From contig NZ_BDCJ01000019.1 of the NCBI RefSeq assembly GCF_001613445.1, positions 1 through 64,000 on the forward strand: a DNA stretch of 64,000 nt. Reading direction: 5' to 3'. Made by a program: the position numbers and the translations under genes. The notes beneath the pieces were generated by a model. That model ran no database searches. It was not told the DNA's origin and saw only the letters and a program-made list of their open reading frames with translations. The stretch comes from Nocardia grenadensis NBRC 108939 (GTDB lineage Bacteria; Actinomycetota; Actinomycetes; Mycobacteriales; Mycobacteriaceae). Every line of letters begins with the position of its first letter. Positions within the stretch are counted from its first letter, which is position 1. Positions 16,177 to 24,850 of this stretch are shown here, piece by piece.

Positions 16177-16186
16177 GCTATTTCTG

Positions 16187-16259
16187 TGGAGCTAAGGGGA
16201 CTCGAACCCCTGACCCCCACACTGCCAGTGTGGTGCGCTACCAGCTGCGCCATAGCCCC
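16187..16259 (-). tRNA. alaT: tRNA-Ala(GGC), intact
   Basis: 73 nt. The acceptor stem GGGGCTA/TAGCTCC contains the G3-U70 wobble pair that identifies alanine tRNA; the discriminator is A. The anticodon loop CTGGCAG (anticodon GGC) sits on a CCACA/TGTGG stem, and the T-arm reads AGGGGTTCGAGTCCCCT. CCA is not encoded. Four partial copies of its 3' part lie to the left. The gene symbol is tentative. Confidence 0.95.
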
Positions 16260-16353
16260 GAATGTTTGCCGCCGGTTCCCCGGCTGCCTGAACGAAGTTA
16301 CACCACGGGGACGCCGGGCACCAAATCGCCTGGATTTCGGGTGAACGGCCAGG

Positions 16354-17091
16354 TCATGGTGCCAGGTGCTGGACCCATTCCGGCTCGTTGACGTCGATCT
16401 TGGTAGTGCCGTCGAACACACTCGGGGTGGCGGCGGCGCCGTCGAGGGCCGCGGTCAGGGCGTCGAGGGTGGCGGCGGCCTGGTCGGTCACCTGGCCGCG
16501 GCGGGCGCCGCCGGTGATGCAGTCGCGGGCGGGGCCGGTGGCGCCGGATTCGGTCGCGATGGTGAGCAGTTCGTCGTCGGTGAGTTCGGAGTCTTCGTCC
16601 GGCTGGCGGGTGGTGAACAGGGTGTCGTGGAATTTGGAGTAGGTGACGCCGGAACCGGTGTCGGCGACGCACTGGAGGGCGGCGATGGCGCGGGTGGAGT
16701 AGTCGCCGCTGGACGATTTGGGGTCGAGGAAGTTGACGAAGCGGTAGTGGACGGCCAGTTTGCCCTCGTCCAGCTTCTGTGCGATTTCCTGGCTGTAGAG
16801 GGTTTCCAGGGTGCCGCAGGACGGGCACATGGGGTCTTCGTAGACCTCGATCGTCTTGGGGGCCTCGGGGCGGCCGAGCCGGACGCCGCCGTCGCTCTGC
16901 AGGGCTGCCGTGACGGCCTCGTCGCGGACCGTGCCGTATCCCTCGTTGCGGACCTCGACCTGCTGGTCGCCGCCCCAGCGGTAGGCGAACACGACGATCA
17001 GCGCGATGAGGGCCAGGGCCAGCGCGCCGAGGGCGTAGGTGGTCCGGTTGGACATCGGCCGCGGGGTGTAATCGGACGGCTTGTTGCTCAC
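16354..17091 (-). CDS. Membrane-anchored DsbA-like thiol oxidoreductase
   Basis: About 245 residues. A single N-terminal membrane segment (TYALGALALALIALIVVFAY) follows a short cytoplasmic lead. The extracytoplasmic part has the thioredoxin-fold DsbA layout: TIEVYEDPMCPSCGTLETLY with the CPSC redox pair, YRFVNFLDPKSSSGDYSTRA, and a C-terminal ATPSVFDGTTKID carrying the cis-Pro before the substrate strand. It probably forms or exchanges disulfides in exported proteins, like mycobacterial DsbA/DsbG-like proteins. The GTG at 17091 is chosen (VSNKPSDYTP); an upstream in-frame start at 17130 is possible. It is 57 bp downstream of an MFS gene on the same strand. Confidence 0.88.
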   Translation of the reverse strand: MSNKPSDYTPRPMSNRTTYALGALALALIALIVVFAYRWGGDQQVEVRNEGYGTVRDEAVTAALQSDGGVRLGRPEAPKTIEVYEDPMCPSCGTLETLYSQEIAQKLDEGKLAVHYRFVNFLDPKSSSGDYSTRAIAALQCVADTGSGVTYSKFHDTLFTTRQPDEDSELTDDELLTIATESGATGPARDCITGGARRGQVTDQAAATLDALTAALDGAAATPSVFDGTTKIDVNEPEWVQHLAP

Positions 17092-17148
17092 GCGACCACT
17101 CTGCCGCATCCGGGCGAACCGGTCACGCACGAATCGTTGCGGTCCGGG

Positions 17149-18585
17149 TCAGCTGTGGTTTTCCGACCCGCTCTCGGCCGGTGTGGAGCCGGGGCGACCC
17201 ACGGCGGCGGAGTCGGCGCCGGAGGTCTTCGCCAGCGAGACGCCGGAGTACACGGTCGCGCGGTCGGGGTCCGGTGCGGCGGGCGCGCGATCCATCGGCT
17301 CGGGCACGATCAGCCAGGCCAGCGCGGCGACGGCGAGCAGCGAACCGGTGACGGCCAGACCGGCGCCGTAGGACAACCGCTGGGCGATGGCACCGACCAC
17401 GATCGGCCCCAGGACCGTGCCCAGGTCCTGGGCCATCTGGAAACCCGCGAGCATGGTGCCGCCGCGGGCGCGGTTGCCGATGATATCGCCGACGGCGGCC
17501 TGCTGGGCCGGGGTGAGCAGGCCGGATCCGATACCGGCGACGAACGAGGTGGCCAGCAGCCAGGTGAGGGTGGGTGCCAGGCCGAGGCCGGTGGTGCCGA
17601 CGGCGCACACCAGCGCACCGGAGATCAGCAGTGGGCGGCGGCCGTAGCGGTCGGACAACCGCCCGGAGAAGAACAGCACGGTCGCATTGCCGGCCGCGAA
17701 CACGGTGAGCGCGACACCGGCCATCCCGGCCGACTGGCCCAGCACTTCGACCACCAGCAGTGGAACGAGCGCCATCCGGACCCCGAACACCGCGGCTCCG
17801 CTGGCGAAGTTGGAGAACAGTGCCGCCCGGTACTCGGGGCGCGCGAGCCCCTGCCGGAAGCTGACGGTGGCGATATCGCGGCCGGTGTCGGATTCGGTGA
17901 TGCGGGAATCGCGCAGATTGAAGTAGACGACCGCGACGGCGAGCAGTAGCGCGACCGCGTAGATGAGGAACGGGGCGCGCAGACCGAAGCCGGCCAGCGC
18001 GCCGCCGATCAGTGGGCCGGACAGGCCGCCGATGAGGAAACAGGTGGACCACAGTCCGGTGACCCGCCCCCGTTCGGTCGGTGGGGAGAGCCGGATCACC
18101 AGCGCCATGGACGAGACGGTGAACATGGTCGACCCGACCCCGCCCAGCGAGCGCAGCACCATCAGCTGCCAATAGGTCTGGGCGAAGGCGCTCGCACCGG
18201 TGGAGATCGCCACGATGAGCAGGCCGACCAGATAGATCCGCCGCTCCCCCAGCAACTGCACGAGCCGGCCGCTGACCGGCGCGAACAGCAGCCGCATGGC
18301 GGCGAAGGCACTGACGATGGCGGACGCGGCCGCGACGCCCACCCCGAAGCTGAGCGCGAACTGCGGCAGCACCGGGGACACCAGGCCGAACCCCATGGCG
18401 ATACAGAAGGCGGCGCCGACCAGCACCCATATCTCGCTGGGTAGCGGCGGCTTGCCCGAGGTGTTCGGGGACCGGCGAACCGTGCGCGGACGCCGGAATC
18501 CCGGCTTTCGCCCCCCGACCTGCCCACCCGTTCCGTGCGCGTTCCCGGATCCGGGTCGATCATCTGCCAGGGCCTCACCACTCAC
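17149..18585 (-). CDS. MFS transporter
   Basis: About 478 residues with 12 hydrophobic segments beginning at EIWVLVGAAFCIAMGFGLVS. Motif A in loop 2-3 reads GRLVQLLGERRIYLVGL, its echo in loop 8-9 is GRLSDRYGRRPLLISG, and loop 4-5 has RSLGGVGSTMFTVSSMALV. It resembles multidrug and sugar-efflux members of the DHA1 family; the substrate is unknown. The N-terminal 50 residues are polar and start choice (GTG at 18585) is weak, because the open frame runs on upstream without a good ribosome binding site. The C-terminal 40 residues are a disordered Ala/Ser/Asp tail. Confidence 0.85.
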   Translation of the reverse strand: MSGEALADDRPGSGNAHGTGGQVGGRKPGFRRPRTVRRSPNTSGKPPLPSEIWVLVGAAFCIAMGFGLVSPVLPQFALSFGVGVAAASAIVSAFAAMRLLFAPVSGRLVQLLGERRIYLVGLLIVAISTGASAFAQTYWQLMVLRSLGGVGSTMFTVSSMALVIRLSPPTERGRVTGLWSTCFLIGGLSGPLIGGALAGFGLRAPFLIYAVALLLAVAVVYFNLRDSRITESDTGRDIATVSFRQGLARPEYRAALFSNFASGAAVFGVRMALVPLLVVEVLGQSAGMAGVALTVFAAGNATVLFFSGRLSDRYGRRPLLISGALVCAVGTTGLGLAPTLTWLLATSFVAGIGSGLLTPAQQAAVGDIIGNRARGGTMLAGFQMAQDLGTVLGPIVVGAIAQRLSYGAGLAVTGSLLAVAALAWLIVPEPMDRAPAAPDPDRATVYSGVSLAKTSGADSAAVGRPGSTPAESGSENHS

Positions 18586-18967
18586 CCCGGCAGTCAACGC
18601 CGGGGTGGACCCGACAATTCCCCGCGCCGGCGCGGGGTTCACCGAAAGGAGCGGTCCGCGGGGGTCGCGGAGGCGAGACGGCCGCTTCCGGCTCCCTGCC
18701 CTTTCCCGGCGCTCACCTCGGGACCGGCGCAGCCCGTACTGTTGACCGGCCCCTGGCTCCAGGCGATCCTTTTTCAGGACCGGCCCGCTCGCCGGACCGC
18801 ACTGTCGCCCGACCCCGGCTCGGGGAATGCTTCCCGGCCGGCCCGGGCTCGTCGTCTCGCCCTGCCCGGCGAGCAGCCCCGGCTCCGGTCCCATTCCTGG
18901 ACCGGCCCCGGGCGGCGTCTTCCCGGGCCGATCCGGGCGGCGTCGACCCGGACCGGCCCCGACCCCG
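18586..18967. other. GC-rich intergenic region with palindromes
   Basis: 382 bp between the phosphoglucomutase stop and the MFS start. It contains a perfect 18-bp palindrome CCCCGCGCCGGCGCGGGG (18620-18637) and a short direct repeat cgggcggcgtc near 18900-18945. I see no gene. The palindrome may end pgm transcription or belong to the MFS promoter region. Confidence 0.5.
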
Positions 18968-20605
18968 CTACCCGTCGGCCAGTACCCGCCCGACCATCTC
19001 CCGGGCCTCCTCCTGGACCTGCGCGAGGTGCTCGGCGCCGTGGAAGGACTCGGCGTAGATCTTGTACTTGTTCTCGGTGCCCGACGGCCGCGCGGCGAAC
19101 CAGGCGTTCTCGGTGCTCACTTTGAGTCCACCCAGCGCGGCGCCGTTGCCCCGGGCCCGGGTGGCGATATCGGTGATGGGTTCGCCCGCGATCTCGTCGC
19201 CGGTCACCTGCTCGGAGCTGAGACCGGCGAGCAGTTCCTTCTGGGCGGGGTCGGCGGGAGCATCGATCCGGGCGTAGGCGGGGCTGCCGTAGCGGCGTTC
19301 CAGTTCGTGGTAGCGGGTCGAGGGGCTCTGCCCGGTGACCGCGGCGATCTCGGCGGCCAGCAGGGCCAGCAGGATTCCGTCCTTCTCGGTGGTCCATACG
19401 GTGCCGTCCATCCGGAGGAACGATGCGCCCGCGCTCTCCTCACCGCCGAAGGCGAGGCTGCCGCTGAACAGTCCCGGCACGAACCATTTGAACCCGACCG
19501 GGACTTCGTACACGTCGCGGCCCAGCACACTCACCACCCGGTCGATCATCGAGGAGGTGACCGCGGTTTTACCGATCTTGGTGAGCGCGTCCCAGCCGCG
19601 CCGGTTGGCCACCAGGTATTCGATGGCCACCGCGAGGAAGTGGTTCGGGTTCATCAGGCCGCCGTCCGGCGTGACGATGCCGTGCCGGTCGGCGTCGGCG
19701 TCGTTTCCGGTGGAGATGTCGTAGTCGTCGCGGATCGCCACCAGCGAGGCCATGGCGTGCGGGGACGAGGGATCCATCCGGATCTGACCGTCGCTGTCGA
19801 GCGTCATGAACCGCCAGGTGGGGTCCACACTCGGGTTCACCACTTCCAGGTCGAGGTCGTAGCGCTGCCCGATCTCCTCCCAATAGTCGACGCTGGCACC
19901 ACCCATGGGGTCGGCGCCGAGCCGGATCCCCGCGCCCCGGATGGCATCCAGGTTCAGTACCGCGGGGAGGTCGGCGATGTAGTGGTCGAGGTAGTCGTAG
20001 CGCTGCACCGAGTCCATCGCCCGGGTGAGCGGAGCGCGCTTCACCTCGGCCAGGCCGCCGCGCAACAGTTCGTTGGCGCGTTCGGCGATGCTGTCGGTGG
20101 CGCCGGTATCGGCCGGGCCGCCGTGCGGGGGGTTGTATTTGATGCCACCGTCGCGCGGCGGGTTGTGGGAGGGAGTCACCACGATGCCGTCGGCCTGGGG
20201 CCGGGCGCCGTCCCGGTTGTGGCGCACCACTGCGTGACTCAGCGCGGGGGTCGGCGTGTAGCGGCCGCGGGAATCGACCACGGCACCGATCTCGTTGCCG
20301 GCCAGTACTTCCAGGACCGTGGTCCACGCGGGTTCGGACAGTGCGTGGGTGTCGCGGGCGAGATAGACCGGTCCGGTGATGCCCCGGGTCGCCCGGTATT
20401 CGACCACAGCCTGGGTGATGGCGAGGATATGCGCCTCGTTGAAGGTGCCGTCCAGACTCGAACCACGGTGCCCGGAGGTACCGAAGATCACCCGCTGGGT
20501 GGGTTCGGCCGGGTCGGGTACCCGGCTGTAGTACGCGGTCACCAGCCCCGGAACATCCACCAGATCGCCGGGGCGGGCGGGCCGTCCGGCTCGATTATGG
20601 GCCAT
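18968..20605 (-). CDS. pgm: Phosphoglucomutase, alpha-D-glucose-phosphate specific
   Basis: 545 residues, the normal length for bacterial Pgm. RVIFGTSGHRGSSLDGTFNE near the N-terminus, the phosphoserine loop VVTPSHNPPRDGG near residue 143, the metal loop STGNDADADRHGIV near 300, the sugar-binding GGEESAGASF near 390, and the C-terminal phosphate loop FAARPSGTENKYKIYAES are all present. It interconverts glucose-1-phosphate and glucose-6-phosphate, linking glycolysis to glycogen, trehalose and cell-wall sugar synthesis. The ATG at 20605 has GGGAG at good spacing; the open frame further upstream is non-coding in character. Confidence 0.96.
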   Translation of the reverse strand: MAHNRAGRPARPGDLVDVPGLVTAYYSRVPDPAEPTQRVIFGTSGHRGSSLDGTFNEAHILAITQAVVEYRATRGITGPVYLARDTHALSEPAWTTVLEVLAGNEIGAVVDSRGRYTPTPALSHAVVRHNRDGARPQADGIVVTPSHNPPRDGGIKYNPPHGGPADTGATDSIAERANELLRGGLAEVKRAPLTRAMDSVQRYDYLDHYIADLPAVLNLDAIRGAGIRLGADPMGGASVDYWEEIGQRYDLDLEVVNPSVDPTWRFMTLDSDGQIRMDPSSPHAMASLVAIRDDYDISTGNDADADRHGIVTPDGGLMNPNHFLAVAIEYLVANRRGWDALTKIGKTAVTSSMIDRVVSVLGRDVYEVPVGFKWFVPGLFSGSLAFGGEESAGASFLRMDGTVWTTEKDGILLALLAAEIAAVTGQSPSTRYHELERRYGSPAYARIDAPADPAQKELLAGLSSEQVTGDEIAGEPITDIATRARGNGAALGGLKVSTENAWFAARPSGTENKYKIYAESFHGAEHLAQVQEEAREMVGRVLADG

Positions 20606-21229
20606 GCCCGGGTCTCCCTTCGTGGTCGGCCGCACGCGGCTGGTCATCGTGATCACCCGAACGGCCCTGCGGCCGCGTCCGGTGCTCCGGACCTTCCCGA
20701 CACCATCATGACCCGACCCCTCTCGCTCGTACCGTACTGCGTTCAGCTCGTGCCGTACTGCGTTGCCACACCGTGCCTTCCGGCCACCGCACCGGCGGGC
20801 GGACCGGGCCGCGACGGTAGCAGGATGGGCACACCACCACTCGGACCGGACCTCACACCGGCGGCTACCGGTCCGAGAAGTGTACGAACCCGGCCGGGGT
20901 GGCCGGAACGGGTGGTGAACCCTGCCGCTCGCGCGGCACCGGCAACCGTCCGGCGGGTCCTGGATGGATGCCGATGCCGGTGACGAGCAGCTACCGTCAT
21001 ATCGGGCGGAGGGGGCCGGCCGCGGTGGAACCGCCGAATCGACGGCGCCGCAAATGGTCCCGAGCGCACCGGGATCGATTCGGCCGGATCGAAACCGATT
21101 CCGGTTACGGTCGAGCAGGTCAAGACCGCCGAACCAGGTCCGATGCCGATCCGGCGGCGCTGAGCTCCCGCAATCCGAATCTCCGCGCTTTTTCCCCATC
21201 GGCCGCCCTCTTCCCCTAGAGTTGGACGT
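20606..21229. other. Intergenic region between divergent pgm and lactone oxidase
   Basis: 624 bp without a gene I can support. The open frames are arginine-rich shadows. It includes one tandem 21-bp direct repeat (separate entry) and no recognisable RNA. Confidence 0.5.
20725..20766. repeat. Two tandem 21-bp direct repeats upstream of pgm
   Basis: gctcgtaccgtactgcgttca (20725-20745) is followed at once by a copy with 18 of 21 identical bases (20746-20766). A 21-bp period is two helical turns, suiting cooperative protein binding. It lies about 120 bp upstream of the pgm start. Confidence 0.5.
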
Positions 21230-22558
21230 GTGACCAAGTTATGGGTGAACTGGGCCGGTGATCAGCAATGCACACCGGCTCGCCTGTGTGCGCCGCGCGA
21301 TCACGCGGAACTGGCCGCCGAACTCGCCCGCGCGGCCGAGGAGGGACACCGGGTCCGCGTCGCGGGCTCGGGCCACTCGTTCACCGATACCTGCCTCACC
21401 GACGGCGTTCTGCTCGACCTGTCCCGGCTGAACCGCGTCCTCGCGGCGGACCCGGCGACCGGTCTGGCCCGGGTACAAGCGGGAACGACCCTGGCGGCAC
21501 TGAACGCCCGGCTCGACGACTACGGCCTGGCATTTCCCAACTTGGGCGATATCGATGTCCAGACCATCGCGGGCGCCACCGCCACCGGCACCCACGGCAC
21601 CGGCGGCCGGCTACCCAATATCTCCGCCGCTCTGCACGCGGTGGAACTGATGACATCCGACGGCCATATCGTCGAACTGACCGAGGAGTCCACCCCGCAG
21701 GCCTGGCGTGCCGCCCGGGTCGGACTCGGGGCCCTGGGCGTGGTCACCGCGTTCACTCTGAAACTCGTCCCCTCGTTCGTCCTCGAAGGCGTCGAACGCC
21801 CGGTCCCGGTCGACGAAGTACTGGCCGATCCGGACTCGTATATCGACGGCAACGACCATTTCGAGTTCTACATGTTCGCGCACAGCCCGATCGCCATGAC
21901 CAAGCGCAACAACCGCGTCGACCTTCCCGCCGCGCCGCGCCCCGAGCTGGTGGACTGGTTCGCCGATACCCTGCTGTCCAACCACGCCTTCGACGCGCTG
22001 TGCCGGCTCGCCCGCCGCCGGCCCGCGCTCATTCCGTGGATCCAGCGCGGCGCCGCCTACGCGGGCAGCTACCGCCGCCAGGTCGATCGCTCCTACCGGG
22101 TGTTCACCAGCCCCCGGCTGTTCCGCTTCACCGAAATGGAATACGCGATCCCCCGCGAGCATTCCGTCGCGGCGATCCGGGAGATCAAAGAGACCGCGCG
22201 GCGTTTCGACAGCCCGATGCCGATCGAGGTGCGCTGGGTGGCGGGTGACGACGCGTTCCTCTCCCCTGCGGGCGGACGCGCCACCTGCTATATCGCGGTG
22301 CATCAGTACCAGGGCATGGACCACGAGCCGTTCTTCCAGGCGTGCGAGGCGGTCTTCGACCGCTACGACGGCCGCCCGCACTGGGGCAAACGCCACTATC
22401 AGACCGCGGACACACTGCGCGGCCGCTATCCCGACTGGGACCGCTTCGCGGCGGTGCGCCGGCGCTACGACCCCGACGGCCGGTTCGCCAACGCCTATCT
22501 GGACCGGGTCCTCGGTCCGGTGTCAGCGACCGAGGATACGGTCGACCAGCTCGGGTAG
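21230..22558 (+). CDS. FAD-linked sugar-1,4-lactone oxidase/dehydrogenase
   Basis: 442 residues. A PCMH-type FAD-binding domain at the N-terminus has VRVAGSGHSFTDTCLTDGVL (with the histidine that can carry FAD covalently), FPNLGDIDVQTIAGATATG and THGTGGRLPNISA. The C-terminal ALO domain includes EVRWVAGDDAFLSPAGGR and RPHWGKRHYQTADTLRGRYP. Family members oxidise D-arabinono-, L-gulono- or L-galactono-1,4-lactone to ascorbate-like products. A mycobacterial homologue is known as an L-gulono-lactone dehydrogenase. The start is GTG at 21230. Its 3' end overlaps the convergent sirtuin gene by 36 bp. Confidence 0.92.
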   Translation: MTKLWVNWAGDQQCTPARLCAPRDHAELAAELARAAEEGHRVRVAGSGHSFTDTCLTDGVLLDLSRLNRVLAADPATGLARVQAGTTLAALNARLDDYGLAFPNLGDIDVQTIAGATATGTHGTGGRLPNISAALHAVELMTSDGHIVELTEESTPQAWRAARVGLGALGVVTAFTLKLVPSFVLEGVERPVPVDEVLADPDSYIDGNDHFEFYMFAHSPIAMTKRNNRVDLPAAPRPELVDWFADTLLSNHAFDALCRLARRRPALIPWIQRGAAYAGSYRRQVDRSYRVFTSPRLFRFTEMEYAIPREHSVAAIREIKETARRFDSPMPIEVRWVAGDDAFLSPAGGRATCYIAVHQYQGMDHEPFFQACEAVFDRYDGRPHWGKRHYQTADTLRGRYPDWDRFAAVRRRYDPDGRFANAYLDRVLGPVSATEDTVDQLG

Positions 22559-23266
22559 TGCGGTGCCGATCGGTTCGCGCACGACCTCGGTCGCGAGCGA
22601 ATCGTAGGGCGTGGGTTCGGCATTGACGATGACGAGATCGGCACCGGCCGATACCGCCCGCCCGCACAGTGAGGCCGCCGGCTCCACCTGCAACGAGGTC
22701 CCCACCGCCAGGAAGATCTCGGCCGTCTCGGCGGCCAGCGTCGCTTTGATCAGCGTGCGGTGATCGAGGGCCTGGCCGAACATGATGACATCGGCCTTGA
22801 GGACTCCCCCGCATTCCGGGCAGGGTGGATCCGCCTCACCGCCGGCCACCCGCTCCAGCGTGGCGGCCATGGTGGCGGTGTAGTCGCACTGCACACAGAC
22901 GACGTCGAACATGTTGCCGTGGATTTCCACCACCCGCTGCGGGGTGGATCCGGCACGCTGATGGAGCCTGTCGATGTTCTGGGTGACGATGGTGAGCGCC
23001 CGGCCCGCTCGTTCGAGGTCCACCAGCGCGCGGTGGGCGCCGTTCGGTTCGGCCGCCCACGCGGGGTTGTCCCGGCGGGCGAGCCACGATTTCTCGCGCA
23101 GTGCCGGATCGGCCAGGTAGTGGTCGTAGGTCGACAGCAGTTCGGCGATGGGGTCTTCGGTCCAGACTCCGCGCGGTCCGCGGAAATCGGGGATACCGCT
23201 GTCGGTGGAGATTCCGGCGCCGGTGAGTGCGGCGATCCGGCCGGCGCGTGCATGCCAGTCGGTCAC
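22523..23266 (-). CDS. cobB: NAD-dependent protein deacylase (sirtuin)
   Basis: 247 residues. RIAALTGAGISTDSGIPDFR with GPRGVW is the NAD pocket, TQNIDRLHQRAGS and VEIHGNM hold the catalytic histidine, two zinc pairs CVQC and CPEC frame the structural zinc, and VGTSLQVEPA and VIVNAEPTPYD complete the Rossmann side. It removes acyl groups from lysines, for example on acyl-CoA synthetases, using NAD. The GTG at 23266 (VTDWHARAG) is chosen because the catalytic fold begins there; an upstream GTG is possible. It is convergent with the lactone oxidase and their coding ends overlap. Confidence 0.93.
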   Translation of the reverse strand: MTDWHARAGRIAALTGAGISTDSGIPDFRGPRGVWTEDPIAELLSTYDHYLADPALREKSWLARRDNPAWAAEPNGAHRALVDLERAGRALTIVTQNIDRLHQRAGSTPQRVVEIHGNMFDVVCVQCDYTATMAATLERVAGGEADPPCPECGGVLKADVIMFGQALDHRTLIKATLAAETAEIFLAVGTSLQVEPAASLCGRAVSAGADLVIVNAEPTPYDSLATEVVREPIGTALPELVDRILGR

Positions 23267-23643
23267 CGCCCCGCCTCCGGCCCGCCGCGCGCCGCGCGGG
23301 GCAGCGTCACCCGAGGGGTTGGATTGCACATGCCACGAGCTTAAGCAGCCGGGACCGCACACGCCTTCGAACAGGCTCCGGCCAATCGTTAGCAAACAAT
23401 TTGCTGCATTTCGATTCGGCTTCCAGAGCCCGTGAAATCCTCTGTTCGCAATAGTCGCCCATAAACCGACCCAAAGTCTTTTAACAGGCATTTTTCCGAA
23501 AGATCACGAGCTCATCGCACAATTGCACGATTTCACCGGCGCCGCCGTGATCGCCGTCTCTTGATTTGCTGAGTGGTTTCCAGGAGGAGATTTATCCGTT
23601 ACTGTTAACACATCCACACCGCCACCGAAACGGAGGTTCTGCC
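23267..23643. other. Intergenic region, relatively AT-rich
   Basis: 377 bp upstream of the divergent sirtuin and small membrane protein genes. The segment 23380-23620 is clearly lower in GC than its neighbours, as expected for promoters. No gene or RNA is recognised. Confidence 0.4.
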
Positions 23644-23943
23644 ATGGCTCGCCACCGCATTCCCCGTCCGGCAGACTCGCGGGTCGGATACCACATTCCG
23701 AGTGATTACGGCAGTCACGGTTTGGTAACTCACGCCGCCGGGTACACCGAAGATATGACAGCTTTGCGCAACCGACCCACCCGGATCGCCGGCATGGAAT
23801 GGGGCACCGCACTGCTGGCCCTCGCCACGTGCCTCATCTTCAGCACCAGCATCGCCGCCATCACACAATCCTTCGCGGCCGCACTGGTCGCCACCGCGAG
23901 CATTCTCCTCGGCCTCGGTATCGCCCTGCGAATCCTCAGATAA
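23644..23943 (+). CDS. Small membrane protein, two helices
   Basis: 99 residues. A polar, basic N-terminal half of about 45 residues (MARHRIPRPADSRVGYHIPS) is followed by two hydrophobic helices, MEWGTALLALATCLIFSTSI and QSFAAALVATASILLGLGIA. GGAGG at 23632-23636 sits 7 bp before the ATG. I recognise no named family. It is transcribed toward smpB with another small membrane protein in between. Confidence 0.7.
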   Translation: MARHRIPRPADSRVGYHIPSDYGSHGLVTHAAGYTEDMTALRNRPTRIAGMEWGTALLALATCLIFSTSIAAITQSFAAALVATASILLGLGIALRILR

Positions 23944-24007
23944 GCTCACCGGCCCGAATTCGCGCGCCCCGCCCACGAATATCTGCCCGCGCGGCTAGTC
24001 TGCGAGC

Positions 24008-24241
24008 ATGGTATCCGGGGACGGGTCCGACGACACCATCGGCGGAGACGAGAGCGGTACCTCCGGCGAAGCGGCCGATGGTCCACCGCGGCGCCGGCGC
24101 GGAGACGCGGCAGTCGAGAGCGGCTGGCTCGATCGCCGGACCCGGCCGTATGCCACCGGCAGGCCCCGGCTCTCCACCGCCCTGCTGATCCTGGCCTTCG
24201 CCGCTGTGCTCGTTCTGTATCTGATCCTGCAACCCGGCTGA
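24008..24241 (+). CDS. Small single-pass membrane protein before smpB
   Basis: 77 residues: an acidic, then basic, disordered N-terminus (GDGSDDTIGGDESG, PPRRRRGD) and one C-terminal helix LSTALLILAFAAVLVLYLIL ending at the stop, a tail-anchored topology. No family recognised. It is 49 bp upstream of smpB on the same strand. Confidence 0.55.
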   Translation: MVSGDGSDDTIGGDESGTSGEAADGPPRRRRGDAAVESGWLDRRTRPYATGRPRLSTALLILAFAAVLVLYLILQPG

Positions 24242-24290
24242 CCAGCGACCGGGAATAATCCGGTTGCCGCGGCCGCTTAAGGTTGTCGTT

Positions 24291-24764
24291 ATGAAGGAGA
24301 ACGGGCGCAAGGTCATCGCGACCAACCGCCGGGCACGGCACAACTACACGATCCTGGACATCTACGAGGCCGGGATCGCGCTGGTCGGTACCGAGGTCAA
24401 GAGTCTGCGTGAGGGCAAGGCCTCACTGGTGGACGCCTTCGCGACCGTAGACAACGGCGAAGTGTGGCTACGGGGCCTGCACATCCCGGAGTTCAGCCAC
24501 GGCACCTGGACCAACCACGCACCGCGCCGGGTCCGGAAGCTGCTGCTGCACAAACGGGAGATCGAGCGCCTGGTCGGCAAATCGCGCGAGGGCAACCAAA
24601 CCCTCGTCCCGCTGTCGATGTACTTCTCCGACGGCAAGGTGAAGGTGGAGCTGGCCCTCGCCAAGGGTAAGCAGGATTACGACAAACGGCAGGATCTGGC
24701 CCGGCGGACCGCCGAACGCGAGGTCACCCGCGAGCTCGGCCGCCGCATCAAGGGCATGCGTTGA
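24291..24764 (+). CDS. smpB: SsrA-binding protein SmpB
   Basis: 157 residues, standard length. It opens GRKVIATNRRARHNYTILD, then GTEVKSLREGKASLVDAFA, then HNxx-free PLSMYFSDGKVKVELALAKG and a basic tail RRTAEREVTRELGRRIKGMR. It binds tmRNA and delivers it to stalled ribosomes. The ATG at 24291 is preferred to an upstream GTG or TTG because homologues begin with the short lead before NRRARH. The ssrA gene lies 86 bp downstream in the same direction. Confidence 0.96.
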   Translation: MKENGRKVIATNRRARHNYTILDIYEAGIALVGTEVKSLREGKASLVDAFATVDNGEVWLRGLHIPEFSHGTWTNHAPRRVRKLLLHKREIERLVGKSREGNQTLVPLSMYFSDGKVKVELALAKGKQDYDKRQDLARRTAEREVTRELGRRIKGMR

Positions 24765-24850
24765 GCAGTCCCGGCGGCACCGGGAAAAAGGAATGAACCA
24801 CGGTGGGTCAGGTGTTAATATGACTAGCCCGGCAAGGTGCCGGGACGTAC

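Noticed and set aside
18827..20983. 718-residue plus-strand frame opposite pgm
   Set aside because: Shadow of phosphoglucomutase, whose motifs are complete on the minus strand.
20606..21199. N-terminal extension of phosphoglucomutase by almost 200 residues
   Set aside because: The extension is Arg/Pro-rich and lacks family similarity; an ATG with GGGAG at 20605 gives the standard 545-residue protein.
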